From positions 1-5,275 of the forward strand of contig NYVY01000026.1 in the NCBI GenBank assembly GCA_002684875.1: DNA of 5,275 bases, written 5' to 3'. Positions 1 through 5,275 of this stretch are shown here, piece by piece (the first letter of the stretch is position 1; each line of letters starts with the position of its first letter). A program made the position numbers and the translations under genes. The stretch is from Pseudomonadota bacterium. GTDB taxonomy: Bacteria > Pseudomonadota > Gammaproteobacteria > Burkholderiales > Burkholderiaceae_A. The notes under the pieces were generated by a model. It did not search any database, was not told the origin of the DNA, and worked only from the letters and a program-made list of their open reading frames with translations.

Positions 1-71
1 CGAAGGGAAAAGATTTTGCCTGTTCAAGCGTGTATATGGCTGATTTGATGGAAAGAATAAAAGATGGGTGA
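1..71 (+). CDS. ribH: 6,7-dimethyl-8-ribityllumazine synthase, C-terminal end (partial)
   Basis: Only the last 22 codons are present, read in the frame starting at base 3 and ending in TGA at 69-71. The peptide begins KGKDFACSSVYMADLMERI. It fits the final helix of lumazine synthase, where the family usually reads NKG..AA..A.EM..L. RibH condenses 5-amino-6-ribitylamino-uracil with 3,4-dihydroxy-2-butanone 4-phosphate in the penultimate step of riboflavin synthesis. The assignment rests on this short match plus the position directly before nusB, a very common ribH-nusB pairing. Its stop codon overlaps the first ATG of nusB by 8 bases, which suggests translational coupling if that start is used. 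No active-site residue is inside the window, so the call is probable rather than certain. Confidence 0.72.
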   Translation, partial: KGKDFACSSVYMADLMERIKDG

Positions 72-516
72 AGAGGGACGCTTGTTAGAGGCTGAAAAGG
101 GAACGATGAAAATTTTTGGCGCAAGAAGAATATCAAGGATATTGTCTGTTCAGGGGGTCTATCATTTTTTGCATAACGGTGCTGCTTTAAATACCATTAA
201 AAATTTTTTATCTGAACAAGAATTCTTTAACCAGAGAGACTCACTTTTTTTTGAAGACGTATTTGCAAACACTATCGACAACATGGATGATTTGCGAGAG
301 GCTATTGCTTTTTACTTGGATATCCCAATAGAACGATTGTCTAGGGTAGAAGAGGCCGTAATGCTTGTCGCAACATATGAATTAAAATCTAGATTAGATG
401 TTCCGCTTAAAACGATTATCAATGAAGCGATAGAGATAGATAAATGTTTAGGAAGTAACGAAGGTCATAGAGTTATAAATGGAGTTTTAGATAAGTTAGC
501 GGATAAGTTTAGATAG
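64..516 (+). CDS. nusB: Transcription antitermination factor NusB
   Basis: NusB binds boxA RNA together with NusE (ribosomal protein S10) and supports antitermination in rRNA operons; it is a cytoplasmic all-helical protein. The 150-residue product has the family's opening helix (RRISRILSVQGVY, residues 21-33), the central VEEAVMLVATYEL segment, and the diagnostic C-terminal block VPLKTIINEAIEIDKCLG followed by HRVINGVLDKLA. The start is ambiguous. ATG 64 overlaps ribH by 8 bases and has a GGAAAG eight bases upstream. ATG 106 (residue 15) has AAGGGA just upstream and gives a 136-residue protein starting six residues before the RR motif, as NusB proteins usually do. The extra 14 residues have no family match, so ATG 106 may be the true start. 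The thiL Shine-Dalgarno overlaps its stop codon. Identity is secure; only the start is uncertain. Confidence 0.95.
   Translation: MGEEGRLLEAEKGTMKIFGARRISRILSVQGVYHFLHNGAALNTIKNFLSEQEFFNQRDSLFFEDVFANTIDNMDDLREAIAFYLDIPIERLSRVEEAVMLVATYELKSRLDVPLKTIINEAIEIDKCLGSNEGHRVINGVLDKLADKFR
97..102 (+). promoter_or_regulatory. Shine-Dalgarno-like site for the alternative nusB start at 106
   Basis: The bases AAGGGA lie three bases before the ATG at 106. Their AAGG core is five bases from that ATG. This makes initiation at 106 plausible and supports the 136-residue form of NusB, which also agrees better with the usual N-terminal length of the family. Confidence 0.45.
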
Positions 517-529
517 GAACTTTATTCGA

Positions 530-1567
530 ATGAACGAATTTGGGATCATAGAAAAGTTTTTTAAAAAAAAACAGAATAACCTTTCTAACGAATTGTTTCA
601 TACTGATTTAATGGTTGGAATTGGAGATGATGCAGCAATACTGAAATTATCTAAGAATTTTCCAATTGCTGTTTCAACTGATATTCTTGTTAGTGGAGTC
701 CATTTTTCTCCAACCCAAGATCCAAGGTCAATCGGATACAAAAGCTTGGCTGTAAATTTATCTGATATCGCTGCTATGGGAGCAGATCCATTTGCTTTTA
801 CTCTTGGCTTAGGGTTGTCGTCATTAGACGAGTTTTGGCTTGAGGGTTTTTCAGAAGGGCTTTTCGAAATTAGTAGGCAGTTTAATTGTGACCTTATCGG
901 GGGAGATACTGTTAGCAACGGTAAAAGCCCATCCTTTATTACAATCACTATTCTTGGTTCTTTAATATTGGGCAAAGCTTTACGCAGAGATGGAATGATG
1001 ATTGAAGATGACATATGGGTGTCTGGAGATTTAGGAGAGCCTTCGGCTGCTTTACTGTTAAGCAGAAAATCCTCTAAGCTTAGTAAGCCATCTCCCAGGG
1101 TAAAACTTGGGAAGGAACTTTTAGGGGTAGCTAACAGCTGCATTGACTTATCTGACGGATTCACCAGTGACCTCAGGCATATGATGAAGTCAAGTTTTTC
1201 TGACAATGGTGCAGATGTTGAAGCTGAGCTTTATTTTGAAGATATTTTAAACTGCATCAGTAAAAAAATGAGAACATGGTTTAGTGGTACCAGGACTGAA
1301 TTAGATTTGTGTTTGTCTGCCTTAGGTGGCGGTGACGAATATGAGTTGTGTTTTTCGGCACCAGAAAAAAGAAGAACGGAACTTGAGTCTATTGGTAAGA
1401 GTTTGAATATTCCCTTAACAAGAGTTGGAAAGGTAAAGGCGTCTGATACTATTAAAACTGTTAAATTTAATGCATCTACGAAAGCAGAACCAAAGCTTAC
1501 TCTGATCAGCAGGAACAAAAAATTTGATAATATTTCCCTTCCATCTATGGGCTTTAAGCATTTCTGA
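530..1567 (+). CDS. thiL: Thiamine-monophosphate kinase ThiL
   Basis: ThiL phosphorylates thiamine monophosphate with ATP to give thiamine diphosphate, the active cofactor; it acts in the cytoplasm. Family signatures appear in order: MNEFGIIEKFF at the N-terminus, GIGDDAAIL (30-38, metal-binding aspartates D33/D34), STDILVSGVHF (49-59), KSLAVNLSDIAAMGA (71-85), GGDT (124-127), CIDLSDG (204-210) and GGGDEYELCF (266-275). At 345 residues it is somewhat longer than the roughly 325 usual for the family. The extra length sits mainly in 220-262, between the LSDG and GGGDEYEL motifs. The start at 530 matches the family N-terminus and has AGGA at 515-518 on the nusB stop codon, 11 bases upstream. pgpA follows after five bases. 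All metal- and nucleotide-binding motifs look intact, so an active enzyme is expected. Confidence 0.97.
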   Translation: MNEFGIIEKFFKKKQNNLSNELFHTDLMVGIGDDAAILKLSKNFPIAVSTDILVSGVHFSPTQDPRSIGYKSLAVNLSDIAAMGADPFAFTLGLGLSSLDEFWLEGFSEGLFEISRQFNCDLIGGDTVSNGKSPSFITITILGSLILGKALRRDGMMIEDDIWVSGDLGEPSAALLLSRKSSKLSKPSPRVKLGKELLGVANSCIDLSDGFTSDLRHMMKSSFSDNGADVEAELYFEDILNCISKKMRTWFSGTRTELDLCLSALGGGDEYELCFSAPEKRRTELESIGKSLNIPLTRVGKVKASDTIKTVKFNASTKAEPKLTLISRNKKFDNISLPSMGFKHF

Positions 1568-1572
1568 AGTTT

Positions 1573-2073
1573 ATGACAAAAGTTAGTGTTTTCCTAGCGA
1601 CTGGTTGTGGGGTAGGAACAGTTAAATACTTTCCTGGAACAATAGGTACACTTTGGGGTTGGGCTAGTTTTTTTATACTCGACTCGTTAATGGGAAACTT
1701 CGAATTAGCTATATTTATAGGAATTAGTTTCCTTGTTGGTGTGTTTATCTCCAGTATTGCAGAAAAAGAAATCGGAAAGGACGACCCCTCGGAAATTGTA
1801 ATTGACGAAATAGTTGCAATCTGGTTTGTTTTATTATTTGTTCCGAGTTCGTTAGAGAATAGTTTGATAATTTATAGTGTTGAATTTACTGACTTTTTTT
1901 ACCAATTAGCTGCTTTCATTATGTTTCGATTCTTTGACATTATAAAACCATGGCCAGTCAACTTGGTTGATTCAAAAATAAAAGGCGGGTTTGGGATAAT
2001 GTTTGATGATGTTGTAGCAGGGTTTCAAACATTGATTGTTTTATCTATTTTTTTTAAGTCTGGGGTGCTTTAA
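1573..2073 (+). CDS. pgpA: Phosphatidylglycerophosphatase A (membrane)
   Basis: PgpA removes the phosphate from phosphatidylglycerol phosphate to give phosphatidylglycerol at the inner membrane. The 166-residue product carries the family landmarks: ATGCGVG then FPGTIGTLWGW (9-30), DDPSEIVIDEIVA (70-82, with acidic residues expected in the active site), FRFFDIIKPWPVNLVD (118-133) and GGFGIMFDDVVAG (138-150). Hydrophobic stretches near 27-62, 80-103, 109-124 and 147-163 fit a small integral membrane protein. The segment between the VIDE motif and FRFFD (about 92-110) looks longer than in the E. coli protein. GTLWGW resembles the GTLWAW I recall from betaproteobacterial PgpA. The ATG at 1573 has only a weak upstream GAAG, and five bases separate it from thiL, so translation is probably coupled to thiL. 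Confidence 0.95.
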   Translation: MTKVSVFLATGCGVGTVKYFPGTIGTLWGWASFFILDSLMGNFELAIFIGISFLVGVFISSIAEKEIGKDDPSEIVIDEIVAIWFVLLFVPSSLENSLIIYSVEFTDFFYQLAAFIMFRFFDIIKPWPVNLVDSKIKGGFGIMFDDVVAGFQTLIVLSIFFKSGVL

Positions 2074-2079
2074 AAATTT

Positions 2080-2601
2080 ATGGAAAGTGAAGTTAAATTA
2101 AGAAGAGAGCTCCTTGTAAAGGTTCTTACAGTAGCTTTTTTTGCAAAAAGAAATCGTTTTAAAATCGCTGTAGCTGAATCGTGTACTGGTGGTAAAATTT
2201 CAGAAGTTCTTAGCTCAATATCGGGAAGCAGTCTTTGGTTTGATTTTGGCATAGTGTGTTATTCAAATTGGGCTAAAATTTTCATTTTAGAGGTGCAGTC
2301 TGGAAGTTTAAAAAAGTTTGGGGCTGTAAGTGATGTCGTCGCTTTAGAGATGGTCGTAGGACTTGATAAAAAGCTTCAAAACAGAGAAGAGTGCAAGCGG
2401 CCTACCTTTTGCCTGTCCACCACTGGTATTACTGGTCCCACAGGTGGTCTAGAAAAACCTCTAGGGCTTGTATGGTTCGGTTTCAATGGGCCAGACGGAC
2501 TAAAAAGACAGAAGAAAATCTTTACTGGGAGTAGGATAAATATTCGAGATTTAGCTGTTGACTGGGCGCTATACATTTTGATTATGCTTTCTGCCAAATA
2601 A
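2080..2601 (+). CDS. pncC: CinA C-terminal-type nicotinamide-nucleotide amidohydrolase
   Basis: This is a stand-alone CinA C-terminal domain (173 residues), the family that deamidates nicotinamide mononucleotide to nicotinic acid mononucleotide in pyridine-nucleotide recycling. Motifs seen are VAESCTGG (31-38), SGSSLWFDFGIVCYSNWAK (48-66), GAVSDVVALEM (81-91) and TTGITGPTGG followed by EKPLGLVWFGF (114-135). Ser34 and Lys66 sit where the family has its conserved catalytic Ser and Lys (inferred from the motifs). TTGITGPTGG departs slightly from the usual SGIAGP-GG, keeping the glycines and proline. The N-terminal molybdopterin-binding-like half of full CinA is absent, as in E. coli PncC. The start lies six bases after the pgpA stop, in the same frame, with no convincing Shine-Dalgarno. 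Older annotations may call it cinA or a competence-damage protein. Confidence 0.93.
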   Translation: MESEVKLRRELLVKVLTVAFFAKRNRFKIAVAESCTGGKISEVLSSISGSSLWFDFGIVCYSNWAKIFILEVQSGSLKKFGAVSDVVALEMVVGLDKKLQNREECKRPTFCLSTTGITGPTGGLEKPLGLVWFGFNGPDGLKRQKKIFTGSRINIRDLAVDWALYILIMLSAK

Positions 2602-2615
2602 AAAGGGTTGATAGA

Positions 2616-2643
2616 TTGATTATTTTTTGGATATTAGTATACT
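2616..2643 (+). promoter_or_regulatory. Probable sigma70-type promoter of recA
   Basis: TTGATT at 2616-2621 and TATACT at 2638-2643 are separated by 16 bases, a good -35/-10 pair in the only sizeable intergenic gap. Transcription would start near 2650, leaving a leader of about 25-30 bases. The -10 hexamer overlaps the left arm of the LexA box, so repressor binding would block RNA polymerase. A second possible pairing, TTGATA at 2608-2613 with ATATTA at 2631-2636 (17-base spacer), is weaker. Confidence 0.75.
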
Positions 2644-2659
2644 GTTATTATATACAGTA
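2640..2659 (+). promoter_or_regulatory. LexA-binding SOS box upstream of recA
   Basis: The 20-base site TACTGTTATTATATACAGTA contains the CTGT-N8-ACAG core and matches the E. coli consensus (TACTGT, eight alternating A/T, ACAGTA) at 17 of 20 positions. Its perfect inverted arms extend to seven bases each (2639-2645 and 2654-2660). It lies 17 bases before the recA ATG and overlaps the -10 element. This fits classical SOS control: LexA represses recA until RecA filaments on single-stranded DNA trigger LexA self-cleavage. lexA itself is not in the window. Confidence 0.93.
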
Positions 2660-2667
2660 TTCTTTAT

Positions 2668-2671
2668 GGAG
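2668..2671 (+). promoter_or_regulatory. Ribosome binding site of recA
   Basis: GGAG lies five bases before the ATG at 2677. It is one of the clearest Shine-Dalgarno sequences in the window, and contrasts with the weak sites before cinA, recX and sucC. It fixes the recA start at 2677. Confidence 0.8.
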
Positions 2672-2676
2672 ATATT

Positions 2677-3741
2677 ATGAAAAGTAATAAAAAACAACCC
2701 TTCTCATCTGACAAGCACAAAGCCTTAACTGCAGCGCTTGCCCAAATAGATAAGCAGTTTGGTAAGGGTTCGGTAATGCGTTTAGGGGAAAATGATGTTG
2801 TGGAAGATATTTCTGCAGTTTCAACTGGTTCATTGAGTTTAGACGTTGCTTTAGGGGTTGGTGGATTACCTCGAGGTAGAGTAGTAGAAATATTTGGGCC
2901 TGAATCATCTGGAAAAACAACCTTAACACTTCAAGTAATTGGTGAAATGCAAAAGATAGGTGGTGTCTGTGCTTTTGTGGATGCAGAGCATGCACTAGAT
3001 ACTCAGTATGCAAAGAAATTAGGAGTTAATCTAAATGAACTTTTGGTGTCCCAGCCAGATACTGGGGAGCAAGCATTAGAAATAGTTGATGCATTAGTTA
3101 AGTCAGGATCAGTCGATCTTGTTGTTGTTGATTCAGTAGCAGCATTAACACCGAGAGCAGAAATTGAAGGGGATATGGGAGCTTCTTTGCCAGGGTTACA
3201 AGCGCGGTTAATGTCACAAGCCTTGAGGAAGTTGACAGGTACGATTAGTAGAACGAATACATTGGTGGTATTTATAAATCAAATCAGGATGAAAATAGGA
3301 GTAATGTTTGGAAGTCCAGAAACTACTACTGGAGGTAATGCATTGAAGTTTTACAGTTCAGTCAGATTAGATATCAGAAGGGTCGGTTCATTGAAAAAAG
3401 CAGATGAAGTTGTTGGTTCTGAAACGAAAGTGAAGATAGTGAAGAATAAAGTCGCTCCACCGTTTAAACAGGCGTTTTTTGATATTCTTTATGGGGAAGG
3501 GATATCAAGACTAGGAGAGGTAATAGATTTAGGAGTTGAAAAGAACATCATTAATAAATCAGGCTCATGGTATAGCTACGAAGACACTAGAATTGGTCAG
3601 GGAAAAGAAAATGTAAGAGAGTTTTTAAAGGAAAACCAAGAAATGGCCCGAGAAATAGAAAATAAGATCAGAGTGAGTTGTGGAATCCCCACAATAGCAA
3701 AGCCTGAAGAAAAAGATCAAGAGCTCGCTCAAAATGATTAA
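2677..3741 (+). CDS. recA: Recombinase RecA
   Basis: RecA polymerises on single-stranded DNA, pairs it with homologous duplex using ATP, and acts as co-protease for LexA. All core elements are present in 354 residues: Walker A GPESSGKT (74-81), catalytic glutamate in DAEHALD (E104), Walker [10 protein letters not shown] (149-157), loop L1 region [23 protein letters not shown] (164-186), [28 protein letters not shown] (199-226, sensor Gln202 and loop L2), and the C-terminal domain with [22 protein letters not shown] and [14 protein letters not shown]. The tail is acidic ([12 protein letters not shown]). Numbering runs eight ahead of E. coli RecA because of a slightly longer, lysine-rich N-terminus. 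The overall wording is closest to betaproteobacterial RecA as I remember it. It is preceded by its own SOS-controlled promoter and followed by recX after 13 bases. No residue needed for activity is missing. Confidence 0.99.
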   Translation: MKSNKKQPFSSDKHKALTAALAQIDKQFGKGSVMRLGENDVVEDISAVSTGSLSLDVALGVGGLPRGRVVEIFGPESSGKTTLTLQVIGEMQKIGGVCAFVDAEHALDTQYAKKLGVNLNELLVSQPDTGEQALEIVDALVKSGSVDLVVVDSVAALTPRAEIEGDMGASLPGLQARLMSQALRKLTGTISRTNTLVVFINQIRMKIGVMFGSPETTTGGNALKFYSSVRLDIRRVGSLKKADEVVGSETKVKIVKNKVAPPFKQAFFDILYGEGISRLGEVIDLGVEKNIINKSGSWYSYEDTRIGQGKENVREFLKENQEMAREIENKIRVSCGIPTIAKPEEKDQELAQND

Positions 3742-3754
3742 ACAAGTAAAATAA

Positions 3755-4240
3755 ATGGTAGAGACCGATTCAAATAAGAAAATAATAATAAAAAAAGCGT
3801 TAAGCTTAATTTCACAGCGGGAGTATAGTGCCTCGGGTCTAAAAAAAAAATTACTACTGTTTTTTTCAAAAAAAAATAAAGAAAATTTAGAGGAGCAAAA
3901 TTTAAACGTTAGTATTATTGAGGAAGTGGTCAATGAGTTTGTAACAAATGAATGGATCTGCGATAAAAGGTTTGTAGAATCGTTTCTAAACATGAAAGGG
4001 CACTTATACGGGAAACTAAGATTGTCTTTTGAACTTAGAAAGTTGGGTATTTCCGAAGAATTGATAAAAGAAAGATTAGAAGAAAACTCCAGTTTGGATT
4101 TAGAAAAAGCCCGAATTCTATTGGATAAAAGATTTTCTGACAATGCCTCCTCATTTAAGGATAAGATAAAGCAACGAGATTTTCTAATTAGGAGAGGGTT
4201 TTCCTTCGATGTTTCAAAAAAAGTTGCGTTAGAGAAATAA
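3755..4240 (+). CDS. recX: Regulatory protein RecX
   Basis: RecX binds RecA filaments and limits RecA's recombinase and co-protease activities. The 161-residue product shows the family's repeated three-helix pattern: ALSLISQREYSASGLKKKL (15-33), then VVNEFVTNEWICDKRFVESFLN (58-79) with YGKLRLSFELRKLGI (85-99), and finally ARILLDKRF (119-127) with DFLIRRGFSFDVSKKVAL (142-159). An in-frame TAA directly precedes the ATG, so translation cannot start further upstream. There is no recognisable Shine-Dalgarno, which would keep RecX low relative to RecA if both come from one mRNA; no terminator is visible between them. Lysine codons make long A runs (10 and 9 bases) near residues 30-42, and the protein is very lysine-rich. 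Sequence is divergent, as is usual for RecX, but position after recA and the motifs make the call strong. Confidence 0.93.
   Translation: MVETDSNKKIIIKKALSLISQREYSASGLKKKLLLFFSKKNKENLEEQNLNVSIIEEVVNEFVTNEWICDKRFVESFLNMKGHLYGKLRLSFELRKLGISEELIKERLEENSSLDLEKARILLDKRFSDNASSFKDKIKQRDFLIRRGFSFDVSKKVALEK
3841..3876 (+). repeat. Clustered homopolymer runs (A10, T7, A9) inside recX
   Basis: A run of ten A (3841-3850), seven T (3860-3866) and nine A (3868-3876) lies within 36 bases of the recX coding region. Runs of this length are known sites of polymerase slippage in AT-rich genomes. The reading frame is intact in this sequence. Whether they matter is unknown; they may simply reflect base composition and a lysine-rich segment. 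Confidence 0.7.
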
Positions 4241-4253
4241 AAACTGGTCAGTA

Positions 4254-5275
4254 ATGAATATTCATGAGTATCAAGGTAAGCAGCTTTTAAAGTTGTATGA
4301 TGTGATCGTTCCTGAGGGTCAAGTTGTCTTTTCGGTCGAAGAGGGCTTGAGCATATGGGATAGATTTAAGGACTCCCCATTAGTTTTGAAAGCGCAAATC
4401 CATTCTGGCGGGCGTGGCAACGCTGGCGGAATACTGTTTTCAGACAATTACGAGCACTTTGAAGAAAGTTTAAAAAGCCTGTTCAGAAATAAACTTATAA
4501 CCAAGCAGTCTGGTGGGCAGTATAAGACCGTTAAAAGTGTGTTGGTAGAAAGGGTGTGTAGAAGTACTAGAGATTTTTATTTTGGGATTGTTTTAGATAG
4601 AAATGTCAGAAAAGTTTGTATTATGCTGTCTGACCGTGGAGGAATAGATGTCGAGGATAATACGAACAAAAAGCATTTGAAGAAAATGTTAGTAGATTTT
4701 GAAAAGGGGCTGGTTGAAGAAGACGTTAAAAACCTCTTAGCAGGTTTCGAATTGAATGATAGCTTATGCAATAAGTTTCAAAAGATAATTAGAAATTTGT
4801 ACGATGCCTTTTTTGATCTAGACGCTACTTTGATAGAAATAAACCCAATTGTAATTGGACAGGATGATACGTTAATAGCCTTAGATTCTAAGTGGAACTT
4901 TGACCCAAACGGGCTAAAACGACAGCCCGATATTTTAGCGCTTAGAGATAAAAGTGAGGAAGACAGACTAGAAATTGAGTCAGCGAAATATAACCTTTCA
5001 TTCATAAGGCTAAACGGCAATATTGGATGTATGGTAAACGGCGCTGGATTGGCGATGGCTACTATGGATGTGATAAAGCTAATGGGAGGAGAGCCTGCTA
5101 ATTTTTTAGATGTAGGTGGTGGAGCATCAGTAGAAAAAGTTTCTAAGGCTTATGAGATATTAGTTAGTAATCCTTCTGTCAGGATCGTACTAATAAATAT
5201 ATTTGGAGGTATCATGAGATGTGATTATGTTGCTCAGGGCCTAGTAAATGCTTTGCAGAATAGCTCGAAAAAGAT
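4254..5275 (+). CDS. sucC: Succinate-CoA ligase (ADP-forming) subunit beta, 3'-truncated by window
   Basis: SucC pairs with SucD to interconvert succinyl-CoA and succinate with nucleotide phosphorylation in the TCA cycle. The open frame runs from ATG 4254 to the window end without a stop (340 codons; E. coli SucC has 388). The N-terminus MNIHEYQGKQLL is diagnostic. ATP-grasp residues align one-to-one with E. coli: K46, G53-R54-G55, E99. The metal ligands correspond to N197 in LIEINP and D211. The C-terminal half has LNGNIGCMVNGAGLAMATMD (N262), GGEPANFLDVGGGA (279-291) and NIFGGIMRCD (315-324). Differences from the usual sequence are N56 for Lys in GGRGKAGG, D107 for Glu, SDRGGIDVE for the usual S-EGG-(D/E)IE (126-134), and SKWNFDPN after D211. 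recX ends 13 bases upstream and no clear Shine-Dalgarno is seen. sucD is expected next, outside the window. Confidence 0.97.
   Translation, partial: MNIHEYQGKQLLKLYDVIVPEGQVVFSVEEGLSIWDRFKDSPLVLKAQIHSGGRGNAGGILFSDNYEHFEESLKSLFRNKLITKQSGGQYKTVKSVLVERVCRSTRDFYFGIVLDRNVRKVCIMLSDRGGIDVEDNTNKKHLKKMLVDFEKGLVEEDVKNLLAGFELNDSLCNKFQKIIRNLYDAFFDLDATLIEINPIVIGQDDTLIALDSKWNFDPNGLKRQPDILALRDKSEEDRLEIESAKYNLSFIRLNGNIGCMVNGAGLAMATMDVIKLMGGEPANFLDVGGGASVEKVSKAYEILVSNPSVRIVLINIFGGIMRCDYVAQGLVNALQNSSKK

Noticed and set aside
557..571. T6-A9 run near the thiL start as a slippage or terminator signal
   Set aside because: It encodes FFKKK in a normal ThiL N-terminus, has no stem in front of it and is inside the coding region; composition explains it.
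598..1206. 202-codon open frame on the minus strand inside thiL
   Set aside because: It lies wholly opposite a well-supported ThiL, its peptide resembles no family I know, and long antisense frames are common opposite conserved AT-rich genes.
2413..2450. Short repeats and inverted repeat (CCACC/GGTGG, ACTGGTATTACTGGT) in cinA
   Set aside because: They encode the conserved glycine-rich TGITGPTGG motif of the enzyme, so codon constraint explains them.
2602..2640. Rho-independent terminator after cinA
   Set aside because: There is a T run at 2624-2628 region but no GC-rich stem before it; the gap is better explained by the recA promoter.
2675..3013. 112-codon minus-strand frame over the recA 5' part
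   Set aside because: The peptide is low-complexity, rich in His, Gln and Leu, and antisense to a highly conserved part of RecA.
3475..3480. Phe267 in RecA replacing Glu of the E. coli KQAEF motif as an unusual substitution
   Set aside because: Betaproteobacterial RecA proteins, as I recall them, also have a hydrophobic residue here (EAIFDILYG), so it is a lineage feature rather than a defect.
3625..4143. 172-codon open frame on the minus strand over recA end and recX
   Set aside because: It is rich in Phe and Ser because it reads the complement of poly-lysine codons in recX. No family motif is seen, and recX explains the region.
1..5275. A previously undescribed defence, mobile or RNA-based system
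   Set aside because: All the coding space is taken by recognisable housekeeping genes, the only sizeable gap is a promoter of 75 bases, and no repeats, attachment sites or anomalous genes were found.

Overview
The window is a compact, AT-rich stretch of bacterial chromosome. Two 60-base lines counted by hand gave 35-37% G+C. Every gene lies on the + strand, and the gene order is: ribH (3' end only), nusB, thiL, pgpA, a stand-alone cinA/pncC, recA, recX, and sucC (5' part, cut by the window end). Coding density is very high. Junctions are an 8-base overlap or gaps of 6-13 bases, except for one 75-base gap in front of recA, which holds the only clear promoter and operator. There is no mobile element, RNA gene, CRISPR array or long non-coding stretch.

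The organism is most likely a low-GC member of the Betaproteobacteria. This is inferred from protein wording and gene order, not from a search. RecA carries wording I associate with that class ([10 protein letters not shown] near the N-terminus, [14 protein letters not shown] after the Walker A motif, [35 protein letters not shown]). PgpA has the GTLWGW segment. thiL-pgpA-cinA and recA-recX-sucC(-sucD) are arrangements I recall from that class. Low G+C, poly-A tracts inside genes and diverged residues in the SucC ATP-grasp half suggest a reduced or host-associated genome, but a free-living streamlined lineage is not excluded.

Layout: bases 1-2601 form one probable transcription unit of unrelated housekeeping functions: riboflavin synthesis (RibH), transcription antitermination (NusB), thiamine diphosphate synthesis (ThiL), phosphatidylglycerol synthesis (PgpA) and NMN/pyridine-nucleotide salvage (CinA C-terminal type). 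Bases 2602-2676 hold a sigma70-type promoter whose -10 element overlaps a near-consensus LexA box, so the next unit starts under SOS control. Bases 2677-5275 hold recA, its modulator recX, and sucC of the TCA cycle. No promoter or terminator is visible between recA, recX and sucC, so sucC may be partly co-transcribed with the SOS unit.

I found no undescribed system. The points worth a second look are the SOS box geometry, the fusion of separately conserved gene blocks, the weak ribosome binding sites and poly-A tracts in recX, and the diverged SucC N-terminal half.
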